Assembly: GCA_030686995.1 (NCBI GenBank)
Contig: CM060693.1
Location: 121,423,228-121,487,227, forward strand
Reading direction: 5' to 3'
DNA from: Artemisia argyi
Lineage: Eukaryota > Streptophyta > Magnoliopsida > Asterales > Asteraceae
Length of the DNA: 64,000 bases
Positions 54,366 to 64,000 of this stretch are shown here, in pieces. The stretch's first letter is position 1, and every line of letters begins with the position of its first letter. The position numbers and the translations under genes are program-made. The notes under the pieces were generated by a model. The model worked only from the letters and a program-made list of their open reading frames with translations, made no database searches and was not told the DNA's origin.

Positions 54366-54924
54366 GAGAAAAGAGAGAAGAAAAAAACATACGGACTACC
54401 ATCCCGTTTTTATTCTATGTTTATTTTATGTTTTTGTTATTTTTCATTTATTAGCTTAAGTCGAGTCTAGTCTTGGCTTAGCAACGCCATATTGTACATG
54501 TAATTAACTAAGATTGTTAACTCGCCACCAGTAAAACTTCCTTTATCCAACAAAACCGTGTAATTCATATCCCTACACCTAACGTTATAACCCTTTAAAA
54601 GACCTCTTTGATAGTTTATCCTAGGTGCTTACGCTATGTGGTGGAGGTTTGATCCTTTCCCAAGCCTATGGTAATCTATTTTGCTATGACAGGTAGTGAG
54701 AGATATCTTCCATTTCCATAATGTTATATTACTTTATTACACCCGAGAGATGTGAGTATCTAAACACTATTTGTGAGGTGCTTGTATATGACCTCCGTGC
54801 TTGTCTATTGGTCTTTAGTGGAACGATTATTTGTTGTAATTACTTTTATATTAGTGTTAAATGACCCCTAACTTGTCTTTTGAGTAGAATAAAAGCTCAT
54901 TTGCTTGAGGACAAGCAAATCTCA

Positions 54925-54938
54925 AGTGTAAGGGTATA
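54925..54938 (+). promoter_or_regulatory. Athila-B polypurine tract
   Basis: AAGTGTAAGGGTATA-type tract directly before the 3' LTR; the fourth such tract after gag-pro. Confidence 0.7.
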
Positions 54939-56347
54939 TGATGAGGCGAAAAATGATCCGTTTTTAGGGGGTCATTTAAGCCCGAATCCGACTTTATTTG
55001 ATCAAATATTGCCCTAAATCGTTCCTTTTGTGATTTTAGGTGTTTGGAGAGTGAATTCTGGAAAAGAGGCTATTTTGGACGTTTTTGGAGCATAAAGTGA
55101 AGAAAACGGCAAAGTACCAAAAATCCAAGCTGGAAATACAAGGTGACGGCGTCAAGACCAAAAGCTTGACGGCGTCAGACATGAAGAATTAAATATCGAA
55201 GGTGGTGACGGCGTCAGATGGAGAGGTGACGGCGTCAAAGTGGCCAAGAATAATTTACCGTGGGTGGTGACGGCGTCACATAGGCCGTCATAAGTGGATC
55301 AAGGCCGTCCGAGGAAGTTTATGGCGGCGAGGTGACGGCGTCAGAACTTACTCTTGACGCCGTCAGAACGATTTTCCTATATATAGTTTTCTAGTTTTTT
55401 CATAAAAAAAAAAGGAGAAGTTTTGGTGAAACCCTAAAGACGATTTTGGTGCCTCTTTTACAGGTTTTTCAAGGGTTCCAAACCCTTGAGACCTTGCATT
55501 GTAATTGAGATAAGTGTACTTTCAATTCAATCAATATGTCTATGTGTTGGTTGTTTATCTTTTGTTCTTATCTTAATTCCATTATGCTAGGCTAGATCTC
55601 TCTTGTGTTTGCTTAGATCTAATGAAACCTAGATGTTGATTATGTGTTGATTACTTGTCTATTCTTGTTTTGAATGAATGATTTATATGTTAGGCTTAAG
55701 AAAACTGGCAGATCTCCAAATGGTAACATGCTTGAACGTCTTAAGAAACATGAACCGAGGCGTACTAGGTCTTTATTGGTTGTATTTAATGCATGAGCCA
55801 CTGTTTACAATCCCTATAGTTGTGCTGGGTCATGGTGTAGGAGGAGATAAGAGCTCATAGAGTTGGGGAGTTATGTATGCCACCCCACGAATGGTATTAA
55901 GGAATACAACCCGTCATTCATACAAGTGTAACAAGTAATTAACATGTAAAAGATATCTAGGGAGTAGTGAAGTCTAAGTAAACACAATTTCTCCAAATAC
56001 TGCTCACAACCTTAGTTTAATTTAGTTTAATTTCATTTTCATTAGTTTAAATTAATTATATAATAGTTTTGGGTTAGTTGAATAGCAACTAATTCCGCCC
56101 ACTCCTTCAAAACCCGAGATTTTAATTGCTTTCATAAAAAAAAAAAATACAAAAATAATCATCTCTCACCTCTAGAACTATTAATTAGGTTTTCTAATCC
56201 TAGCGACACTATTCCTAAGCTGAACGATCAATCCCCCGGTACTTGTCACTATACTATACTACAACGATCAGGTACACTGCCTGGTGGGGGTTGTAAGCCT
56301 CGCGAGATCCCTCGAGAGGTAAAGCAAGGTGCGATTCCCACGCATCA
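54939..56347 (+). repeat. Athila-B 3' LTR (1,409 bp)
   Basis: Same ends as the 5' LTR; contains its own copy of the TGACGGCGTCA array and TATA box. Confidence 0.96.
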
Positions 56348-57060
56348 TAAACACTTGTTATTCCACATTTGCGATAAATATTAGTTTAACCCTAATCTCA
56401 CATGTCTCAAATAATCCGCCGCCTCCTTCTCTCCTAAAACTCAGTCATCCATCTCATAACAAACAATTATCATCAATTGATCTCAAGTTCTTCATCATAA
56501 TATCAATTCGTCATCACCAAAAACTAAATACCAACAGATCGAGCATCCTAAACCATATAACCGTACCCTCTTGTGTAATCAAATATCTGCTCAAACCAAA
56601 TCAAGACATCCTTTTCGAAGGCTTCAAGATCATTAAGTGGTCTCGGGTAGGTGTAAAAGGTTACTGATAGCGTTTTCTGTTTCTTGTTTCTGTGTCTTCA
56701 GGTCGAAATAGGAAAAGAGAATAACAAAATTGTTATTATTCTTATTCCTTTTGATTTCGGATAGTAAGTGAAGCTAGGCTTCCTTAAAAAGATTTATGAT
56801 GATTAAACTCTTTTGGTATTGATCTTTGTACTGATCTTTGACCGAATCGTTAATTACAAAAGAGTTTGACTGACATCATTGTTATTGTTTTTACTTTTAA
56901 GTTCGATGATGTGTTATGTTGAGTTGTAGGCTGATGTTGTTAGAAGCGGTGATTGGTAAAAGTTAAGTAATGGGATTAGTTGTTAAGTAGATTTGTGGTT
57001 GTAACATCTGGTCTTCATCATCTTTCTGAAGTCTATTTAGAGTCGTAGGTATAGTTGTTT
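56348..57060. other. Outer Copia internal segment, possible captured host 5' region
   Basis: On the plus strand TTAACCCTAATC (telo-box-like, about 56386) follows the site II-like motifs at 48209-48298 once Athila-B is removed, as in housekeeping promoters. A pyrimidine-rich TTTCTTGTTTCTGTGTCTTCAG ends near 56700 and could be an intron end. No protein recognised. Confidence 0.35.
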
Positions 57061-57114
57061 TGGTCTAGGTCTAACTGTTTCTCTTCATCTTAATTCATTT
57101 TTTTTTCTTTTTGG

Positions 57115-57335
57115 ATACTTTACGCATAACTTTTTTCAGTATGGTCTCTTTACGCAAAACATTATGCGTAAACATGCTAGTAGACTTTTGCATAAGATTC
57201 TTTAGCGTAACATGATCTTTTGCGTAAGTAAAATCTTTTGCATAAACCTTGTCTTTTACGTAAGTATTACGCGTAAGACAAGGGTTTTATGCCTTAGATG
57301 AACCTTATGCATAACTTGTCCAAGTTATGCGTAGA
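57115..57335 (-). repeat. Outer Copia leader with reiterated TTACGCATAA motif
   Basis: About a dozen copies or near copies of TTACGCATAA/TTATGCGTAA and relatives (TTTTGCATAA, TTACGTAAGT, TTACGCGTAA) within 220 bases, in the element's 5' leader. Confidence 0.8.
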
Positions 57336-57757
57336 AAATCGAAGATTTCATGTAGGAAGAGGGTTTTGACCCGTTGACCATGTTCCGGTGTCCTTTTCCG
57401 ACTAGATTCCGACCATCTTTTCCGGCTACTTTTTCAGACCATGTTATTCTTACCAGTTTTGACCACAGTATACTCACGGGTTTGGTTTATCAGTCTCTAA
57501 AATGATGCGTAAAAGGTGTTAACTTTGAACTGAAATACCACCAGTAGCCATATATGTAAAATCAGATATAAAGCTTAAAAAAAGTTGACCACTTTTAATA
57601 AAACATGACTTGTGAAACTGTTATCAATGCAAGTTGACTAAAGAATTTGGACCAGTTAAAAAATAGTGATATAACAGCTTCAAGACACAGATTCGAACCA
57701 CACAAAAAATACAATTTTGACAAGATAACACCACAATAAATCAACCAAAAACTAAAA

Positions 57758-57774
57758 CCAAGGCTCTGATTCCA
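57758..57774 (-). promoter_or_regulatory. Outer Copia PBS
   Basis: Minus strand TGGAATCAGAGCC next to the LTR; one change from the tRNA-iMet PBS. Confidence 0.75.
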
Positions 57775-57776
57775 CT

Positions 57777-58080
57777 TGTAGGATCATGTTTTGATTGATT
57801 TTAGTGATTCGGGAGGTCGGTTACAATGAAAGAATATGAAAGCCATGGTTAGAGAGAGAGAGTAAAGAGTAAAGGGAAAAACTATGTGTTTATTGATAAT
57901 GAAAGAGTAAATTACACAAAGAGTCTCACCCCTCCATGGAAGTATGGAGGGGTATTTATAGCCTAACACAAACTAACTATTACAATATTACGATTCTAGT
58001 CCTTGTGTTTTGGCTAAACAGGATAACTACTGTAATCCCGTTAATGTTGTCACATTTAACTATTAGGAGTGATCCCAACA
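57777..58080 (-). repeat. Outer Copia 5' LTR (304 bp)
   Basis: Partner of 22792-23095. Minus-strand TATA box at 57961-57953 followed by the hairpin CCCCTCCAT/ATGGAGGGG (57929-57952). Confidence 0.93.
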
Positions 58081-58085
58081 TAAAG

Positions 58086-58362
58086 ATATATTAAATCACC
58101 AAAACTGTTAAGCACAAAAGGAATGTGGTTGAAGTACCACATCAACCTCAAGCAAAAGCTTGATAAAACACCTACCAAATGTGTTTATGACATGCCATAA
58201 ACACTTGCAATTCTAGCTATATACTAATCAAATCACTCATAACTAGGAGTAGATAGTGAAAACAACTCCTTGGCAAAACCTTCAAGGCCAACCAATACGC
58301 CAACTAGCAGAACATACCAAGACGCCCGCACGAACACGAACACATAGTAATCATGGGAATCT
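58086..58362. other. Flank of the outer Copia
   Basis: No gene seen. It joined 22791 before the outer Copia inserted. Confidence 0.5.
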
Positions 58363-59030
58363 TCATACATCACAAACTATTAGAGTGCTCATAAACCACA
58401 AGAGATGTAAGCTTGAGATCATTTCATGAACGCGAAAATTATCCTTCTTGAAATGAAGAGATACAATCTTGAGACGTACATTGGTAATAATAGTCTCATA
58501 AATAAGAATAACCGACTTGGAATTGATTTTAAACGCCCTTGCGTTGCTTTCTTTCCAAATATAATAACATGTTGCAGCTAAGAGAATACGGGAGATCACG
58601 CTCCTAGCTAAACGACTCTTTGAACTTGGAGTTAAGAACGTAACCGCATCAACAAGATTAGGGAGAACCAAATCCATTCCAGATAGAGTGCGCACCATAG
58701 CCTAAACCTGCATAGAGAAAGAACACTCATAGAACAAAAGGGGGTGAGAATCACGCATAAGCTCACAAAGCGGACAAAGAAGCAAGTTTAAGTTAGTTCC
58801 CGGACTAACATCCCATTGCTTCAACCGATATTGTGTCTTCAGTTTCTCATTCATAATGAGCTACATGTTAAATGCATGTCTCGAGACACATTGATGGAAC
58901 CAAACCACATTAAACCAGTCCACGTTGGCACCACGAGACCTAAATGACTCCCACACGAGACTAACTGAAAAAGGTCGGTTAAGGCCTTGAGCATCACGCC
59001 AAAGAAACTCATCCGGTTATAATTTTTACT
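58363..59030 (-). pseudogene. LINE (L1-type) 3' remnant: zf-RVT domain
   Basis: On the minus strand, pieces in more than one frame read WFNVVWFHQCVSRHAFNM, then LKQWDVSPGTNLNLLLCPLC, a stretch ending FYECSFSMQV, then MVRTLSGMDLVLPNL and SVISRILLAATCYYIWKESN. This is the reverse-transcriptase zinc-binding (zf-RVT) region at the C-terminus of plant L1-type LINE ORF2, with the CPLC...H...C ligands. At least one stop and one frameshift. The rest of ORF2 is absent. Confidence 0.8.
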
Positions 59031-59061
59031 TTTTTTGTACACATTTCTTGAATTCCTAAAT

Positions 59062-59176
59062 CCACCACACTAACCTTTATAAAAACGAATAGATATACTC
59101 TTCGAAAATAGGTTAAAAGGATGCCCGCCACATTAACCTTTATAAAAACGAATAGATAAACTCTCCAAAAATAGGT
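59062..59176. repeat. Two direct copies of about 50 bp
   Basis: Units contain ACCTTTATAAAAACGAATAG and end AAAATAGGTT, at about 59070-59114 and 59133-59176. Confidence 0.8.
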
Positions 59177-59191
59177 TGTTAGGTCGCCATT

Positions 59192-59531
59192 TGTGTAAAC
59201 ACAAGTAATAGAATGATAGAAATGAGATGAAGATAAGAGATGGTTGATTATGAGAATGAGAGAAAAGTAAAAGCAAGAGTTTCCTTAAGATATTCAAATA
59301 ACCAACAAGTTTACATGAGACCTAAGCATACTATATATAGGGGATGAGTAGGGCAACACTCCTACCTCCCTCATTCATGTAAATCAAATGGGGTTTGAGG
59401 CCCATGGACTTGTTACCTTAAGTCTAGTAAACTTAGCCTATTACATAAATGTAAGTAAATAATAACTAAGCAACCTAATGTTATTACAAATAACCGAGAC
59501 TTGACAAAATATTAAAACTACGTTCCCAACA
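59192..59531 (-). repeat. Copia-type LTR (E1), probably a 3' LTR
   Basis: Ends CGTTCCCAACA directly followed by ATCTCCCCCTAAAGG, a PPT on the minus strand. A minus-strand TATA box lies near 59332-59342. The start near 59192 is a guess (TGTGTAAACA), and no second LTR is seen. Confidence 0.55.
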
Positions 59532-61669
59532 ATCTCCCCCTAAAGGTCGGTCATCGCGGTTGCTTGACATATTCGTCTTGTCTTTATCTTTCACATTCAC
59601 TACTTTAGACGTCTTCAAAAAATCATAAGAAAGAAATCATTCATCGTTCTTTGTTCTTTGTTCTTTATTGATGTGATAGTGATCATCTCATGAAGTTATC
59701 TGCCATTCGTCACTTCTGCGTCTGTGGTGGTCGTCTGCCATTCCAACATGCTCATACATATTTGGATTTTGACATTCACATGCACGTAGTTCCCTTTCAT
59801 TCACTTAGATCTTTAGTCTTTGTAGATTCTTCTTTTTGGCGTAGAATATCTCTTTGAACTTTGTGTTGCTTTGATCTTTGAGGGAGCTTTTAATGACTTT
59901 AAGATGTATGTATGTGCATGTGGAATCCGTTGCCATGGAGGTGATATATAGCTGCAGGTAAATAGTTAGCAATAAATCAACCGGTACTTACAGATACGGA
60001 ATTAGAGATTGTCAACAGCATATTGTGAAGACTCCTTCTAACCCTTATCAAGGCCGTTCCCATGTCAGATACTCCCGAGGGAGCTTACAAGACCTACTTA
60101 GTAGCTCAATGACTAGGTGAGTCGCTAGGGATCACTCCACGACTGTAGACCATTTTGGAACCACCGCGAACACTAAGCATAACCCACAAGGAGTTACCGA
60201 AGTGACCTGCTGTCAGGGCTGTTTGATGTTGACCCTGGCAGGATTTTTGTTCAATCATTGAGAAATACTTATGTAAATTCTCTCATAAACGTTCTTGGCA
60301 GATTGCTAAGATCTGCGAAGGACTCGATAATTTACAGCTGATGTCCATTGATGTAGAACACCAGTTGTAGAAATTCTAAGTGTTCCTAAGAGATCTTTGA
60401 TGTATCTCACGGCTCTAGACTCAATAAGTGCACACTTAGGTTTCTTATGTGGAGACTAGGGAGGGGTCTCCTGCTTCAATACCAACCATCTCTAAGAGAT
60501 AAGTTGATAGATTACATCGGTTCCCCGTGAGAATGAAACAAGCTTTTTTAAGAGAACTTGAGTGGTTAAGAAGGTTTAGCGCATTGCGTCACTGGGTCCA
60601 TGACGTCTTTATCTTCAATACCGGTGTTGTTTTTGCAACACCCAGTAGCATATGAATTGAACCCGGTGTCTGCCCTAAGGTTGAACATATGGAGGGCTAT
60701 TTCTTTTCACCCTTTTCTTTACTTTTCTTTTTAATTCTTCTACTCCTTCTTTCCCTTTTCATTCTTTTCTCCTTTTTTCGTATCATACCTAAGGACTTCT
60801 AATTCTAACTATTGGTGATGTCCTTGGGTAGATCCCTCCGGTTCTGGCGGATCGTAGGACGGTTTTTCCTATCTTAGTCACCTTATAACACCATGACTAT
60901 CCTATAATTGCCAAGAAACCTTCGATTGAAAATCTCTCAAAGTGTTTGTGATTATCAAACATTTTGTTTAACACTTTGAGAGTTTTGTGTATACTTTAGA
61001 AGGGCTCCCCCTTCACATGTGCTCATAAGTATTTAATAAATTTGCACATGCGGGAGGAGCAAGCACGTTTTGAATTGATCCACTTTCAGTGAACAAGACC
61101 GATTCGAGACACGCTTACATCACTAGTTAGACTAGCTTGAAGTTATTACCCGGCCTGGTCGAGTCCACAGAAAGTTTCTCGAAACGGTACATTTCTACTT
61201 AGACAAATCCTTTTCGAGACACTCTTATGTGGCTAGTTAGAGAGTTCCATTGTCAGCTTTTAGGTGACAACTAGCTCTGTTAACAAACTTGATGTCATTA
61301 CCCATTGAGGATAAGTCTTTTCGATATTACTAACTTTTGTTTCGTCAATTCTTAAGTCAATTATGAGTCTAACTCGCATGAGATTTAACTTTAAGCAACT
61401 TTGAACTTGCATATTTTAATCACTTTTCATTTTCTCCCCCTCAAAATAGCATATCAGATGTTGTTTTTGATAAATTTTGATTAAAAAATGCTTTTTGAGT
61501 CTTATGAGGAGATATCAACAAGAACTTTGTTTTCCAAAACAATGATTTTTCAAGCCCCCTCAACCAGAAAATACTTATTGAGGTGAAATACTTTTCTTTT
61601 GAGTAGAATTATGAAAATCGGAAAATATTTTATGAATTCTACTCAAAACTAAGAAGTTTTCGCTCCTTA
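59532..61669 (-). other. Internal DNA of element E1
   Basis: Two kb without a recognisable ORF. Pyrimidine-rich on the plus strand, most strongly at 60696-60780. PPT-like CTCCCCCT tracts near 59534 and 61434. Confidence 0.5.
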
Positions 61670-62541
61670 TGTTAGGATTGAGGCACTGAAGTGTACCTCA
61701 GGGTCCTTTCTTTACAAGAACGGGTTGTACACTGATACGTGTGCACAAGCCATAATGATTCACAAAACAATCAATGAAATAATTATGATTGAAATGTTAG
61801 TACCCATGTTATCCAGCTTACGAATCATCAACAATTGGAGCATCAAAGTCTGTGAACTGAGGTTCTGGTCTTTGGAAGATTCTGACATCAAAGTTTGTGA
61901 ACCAAGCTAACAAGACTTGCAACTTTAGAGTTGAAGCTTGTAACTTCTTGAATGATCTTGTGAAGTCCCTTGCTACATAAGAGAATCACACAAGTCAAAT
62001 GTTACTGAGTTAGTTGATAGAGTATGTGAAAATATGTCCTAAAGGGGTGACTCAAAACTAACAAATGGTTTGGTATTTATAGCAAACTATTCTGCAGGTC
62101 TGGCGGATCAGGCGGAACCTTCAGATGGGTTCCGCCCGTGTACCCCCAAGGTTCCGTCAGGGCTGCAGTTGGTTTTGCAATAAATCTTTCAAACCAAACA
62201 AGGTCACATCTCATTACACCTAGTCAAACACAAGACTTGCAAGCAAACATATGGTTAGTCAAACACTCTTTCTTACCATAAATGTATATTGACAAAGCTT
62301 GCCCTAAATGTGATATGACATTACTATTTTAAGAAATAAATGTGATGTGACAAGACACTTTCTAATTTAATAAATAAAAACAATGTTTTGTTTAAAAGGA
62401 AATATAAACCTTAGTTTAAACAAGACTTAAACACTTAAAGTGATGATTTACTCTTAGCTAAAGTTCATACTTTGTCATTAACAAAACTTAGCAAAGATCA
62501 TAAAATATAAATAACGTTTTTAGGAGATATTTGTATTAACA
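61670..62541 (-). repeat. Copia-type LTR (E2), probably a 3' LTR
   Basis: Candidate span from TGTTAGGATT to GTATTAACA, followed by ATCTTCCCCTTTT, a minus-strand PPT. A TATA-like GGTATTTATAGC is at about 62071, and beside it a cluster of GGCGGAACC/GGTTCCGCC motifs (62098-62152). The left border is uncertain and the partner LTR is off-window. Confidence 0.5.
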
Positions 62542-64000
62542 ATCTTCCCCTTTTTTTTGATGACAAAACATAAACTTTATTTATAAGTAAGTCACTAGTT
62601 TTAGTATTAAGTCTTATAAAGTTAGTATAAAAACTTGTTTTTGCTAAGATGATGTGATATGCAAAAAAAATTTTTTGAAACAAGACAAGTTTATATATAA
62701 ATTCTCCCTCTTTTTGTCAAAACAAAAAGAAGAGTAGCGAAGCGGAAGTATGCACTTGCTCCCCCTTGGACGATACTCCCCCTAAATGGAGTGCCAAGAG
62801 AGGAGACATGGATTTTGAACCTACAAAAAAAAGTTAGTTGCCGCACATGACAAGTCATGAAAGCATTTCATGTCTAAAACACAACTAAGAGTTGTGAAGC
62901 GGAATAATACAATACTCATGCTCCCCCTTGAATATTACTCCCCTAAATGGAGTATCAAGGAAGGAAAGCATGGATAATGATCCTACAAAAAGAAAGGTTA
63001 GTTTCTAAAACACAAGATATATGTATGCTACCATAGCAAGGTATAGTTCACTTATTATACCTAAATGGTCAACAAACAATGCAAACCTTGTAGTAGAATG
63101 AAATTCATTTCATGTAAAATTTTGACTCTTAGAAAATTTTGACTCGTTAAGAAATTAGGACGACATCATCCTACTTCTTAGAAATAAAGAAAAACTAAGA
63201 ATAAACTAAGAACATAAAATGCTACAAGGAAATCATCATTTTCCTTAACGAGAAACATTTTCCAAAATCAAGGCTAAGGTTGTTTAAGGATGAAAATGTG
63301 TGTTGGAGGGTGTAGCGGGTTTTGTTTTGAATGTTGTGGAGGTGACACGGTTTTGGTTTGTTGGTTTAAATGGTGAAACATTTTCCAAAAGAAACGGTTT
63401 TGTTTCATTTTGGAGACTCTAAACTTGAGGTGGTGTTGGTGCTCTAAACTTGGTTTGTTGGATTTAATGAGCAACATTTTCCAAAAGAAACGGTTTTGTT
63501 TCATTTTGGAGACTCTAAACTTGAGACGTTCCACAATGTGGTTTAGGATAAACCTCATTTCATTGTTTAGAGGATCATGGATGTCTTTGTAGATAAGGTG
63601 AGACAACAATGGTTTTGGGTGGTGATATTCTTGTTGTGGTGTTTGGTTGTGGTCAAAAGACTCATTTTGGTCAAGCAATGACCTTGGTTTTTCATTTGTG
63701 AAAGGTGTTGGTTTTGTTGGTCTTGATGGAAGATCATTGAGATGCTTCTATTTTCTTATACGAAGAAAATAGAGATTCAAAGTGTTGGGAAGGTTCATGT
63801 GGTGGTGGTAGTTGAACAAAGTGACGAAGGCTTGGTTCTCGGAAAGGATTACCATGAAGGTTTTTGTAAATGGGGTGAAACACAAATGATTGTAGGTGTG
63901 TATGACCTTGATCATTTGGAAAAATTAAGGGTTTAGCATAATGGTAGGCCAACCGTTCTACCGATGATGGTTGAGTTTATTGCGATGTTAAATCACTTGA
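62542..64000 (-). other. Internal DNA of element E2 with repeated PPT-like tracts
   Basis: PPT-like tracts at about 62703, 62759, 62777, 62921 and 62938 form two similar blocks (about 62750-62840 and 62910-63000), each with GCTCCCCCTTG followed by ACTCCCC(C)TAAATGGAGT. A minus-strand frame of 134 codons (63678-63274) is low-complexity and made partly of a duplicated segment; not recognised as a gene. Confidence 0.55.
63378..63525. repeat. 52-bp direct repeat pair
   Basis: 63378-63429 and 63474-63525 are identical by eye, starting ACATTTTCCAAAAGAAACGG. Confidence 0.9.

Larger units (their letters stand above)
52471..54920 (+). other. Athila-B 3' non-coding region
   Basis: About 2.4 kb without a credible ORF. 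Holds conserved hairpins (52524, 53844, 53987), two TGACGGCGTCA motifs (about 52909 and 52931), PPT-like AAGTGTAAGGGG at about 52698, 53340 and 54251, GAGCCTATCTTTTCGTTTCT at 53886, and a 45-base poly(A) run (54319-54363). Confidence 0.75.
48338..56347 (+). mobile_element. Athila-B: complete non-autonomous Athila-type element (gag-pro only)
   Basis: LTRs 48338-49747 and 54939-56347, TSD TAAAC (48333-48337 and 56348-56352), tRNA-Asp-type PBS, one intact gag-pro ORF, then 2.4 kb of non-coding DNA with hairpins and PPT-like tracts. No reverse transcriptase, integrase or env-like ORF. The LTRs differ at about 11 of 1,410 positions by eye, so it is probably the youngest insertion here. It must have been mobilised by enzymes from a relative. 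Confidence 0.95.
22792..58080 (-). mobile_element. Outer Ty1/copia-type element, minus strand, invaded by three others
   Basis: Two 304-bp LTRs (22792-23095 and 57777-58080) bound it, with a matching 5-bp TSD TAAAG at 22787-22791 and 58081-58085. The PBS is at the right LTR and the PPT at the left LTR, so it reads right to left. After removing the nested gypsy and Athila-B elements only about 3.2 kb of internal DNA remains (23096-24098, 47559-48332, 56348-57776) with no gag or pol recognised, so it is non-autonomous. By eye the LTRs differ at about 8 positions. Confidence 0.9.

Noticed and set aside
63274..63678. 134-codon minus frame near the right edge
   Set aside because: Its body is a duplicated 52-bp unit in His/Gln-rich context; kept only as a repeat.

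Overview
The window is plant nuclear DNA built mostly from transposable elements. The gag of the leftmost Copia element closely resembles a gag family I know from Tanacetum and other Asteraceae, so an Asteraceae genome is likely; this rests on memory, not a search. Low-copy host content is small: an intronless AP2/ERF gene (17489-18142) and fragments of RPS20, aconitase, phosphoglucomutase and an HD-Zip gene.

Layout. 1-7054: a minus-strand Ty1/copia element (Copia-1) cut by the window edge, inserted in an Athila-type Ty3/gypsy element whose 3' part and 3' LTR occupy 7055-11579 (Athila-A). 12387-12648 and about 16907-17211: two copies of a SINE-like retroposon flanking a block of mitochondrial-type DNA (about 12785-16896) with a mitochondrial tRNA-Gln and an rps19 remnant. 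17325-18142: TATA box and ERF gene. About 18605-21715: a block where four unrelated gene fragments lie on the same (minus) strand, as in a gene-capturing Helitron. 21716-22691: a hairpin-rich element splitting a (TA)n tract.

22787-58085 is a nested stack dated by its own target-site duplications (TSDs). The outer minus-strand Copia (22792-58080, TSD TAAAG, 304-bp LTRs) was invaded by a Ty3/gypsy chromovirus-like element (24104-47558, TSD GTAAA, LTRs about 3.0 kb), which was invaded in its integrase region by an 11.8-kb Copia (31575-43405, TSD CTAAC, 477-bp LTRs). An Athila-type gag-pro element (Athila-B, 48338-56347, TSD TAAAC, 1.41-kb LTRs) also sits inside the outer Copia. 58363-64000 holds a LINE 3' remnant and two further Copia-type LTRs with pyrimidine-rich internal DNA.

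Most unusual signal. Nearly every LTR element repeats its own short motif, often palindromic and CG-containing, many times in LTR, leader or 3' non-coding DNA: AACCGCA (Copia-1 leader), CTACGGCGTAG (Athila-A), TGACGGCGTCA (Athila-B), TTACGCATAA (outer Copia leader), CTATTCA (gypsy LTR) and TTWCCACTGC (inner Copia, where it also runs through the coding regions). The inner Copia additionally carries a 978-codon extra ORF and a divergent antisense ORF with its own TATA box and poly(A) signal; the DNA between them is dense in the motif. I infer that these may be recognition sites for element-encoded factors (packaging, or anti-silencing as with Arabidopsis VANDAL/VANC). That is a hypothesis; the motif counts are seen directly.
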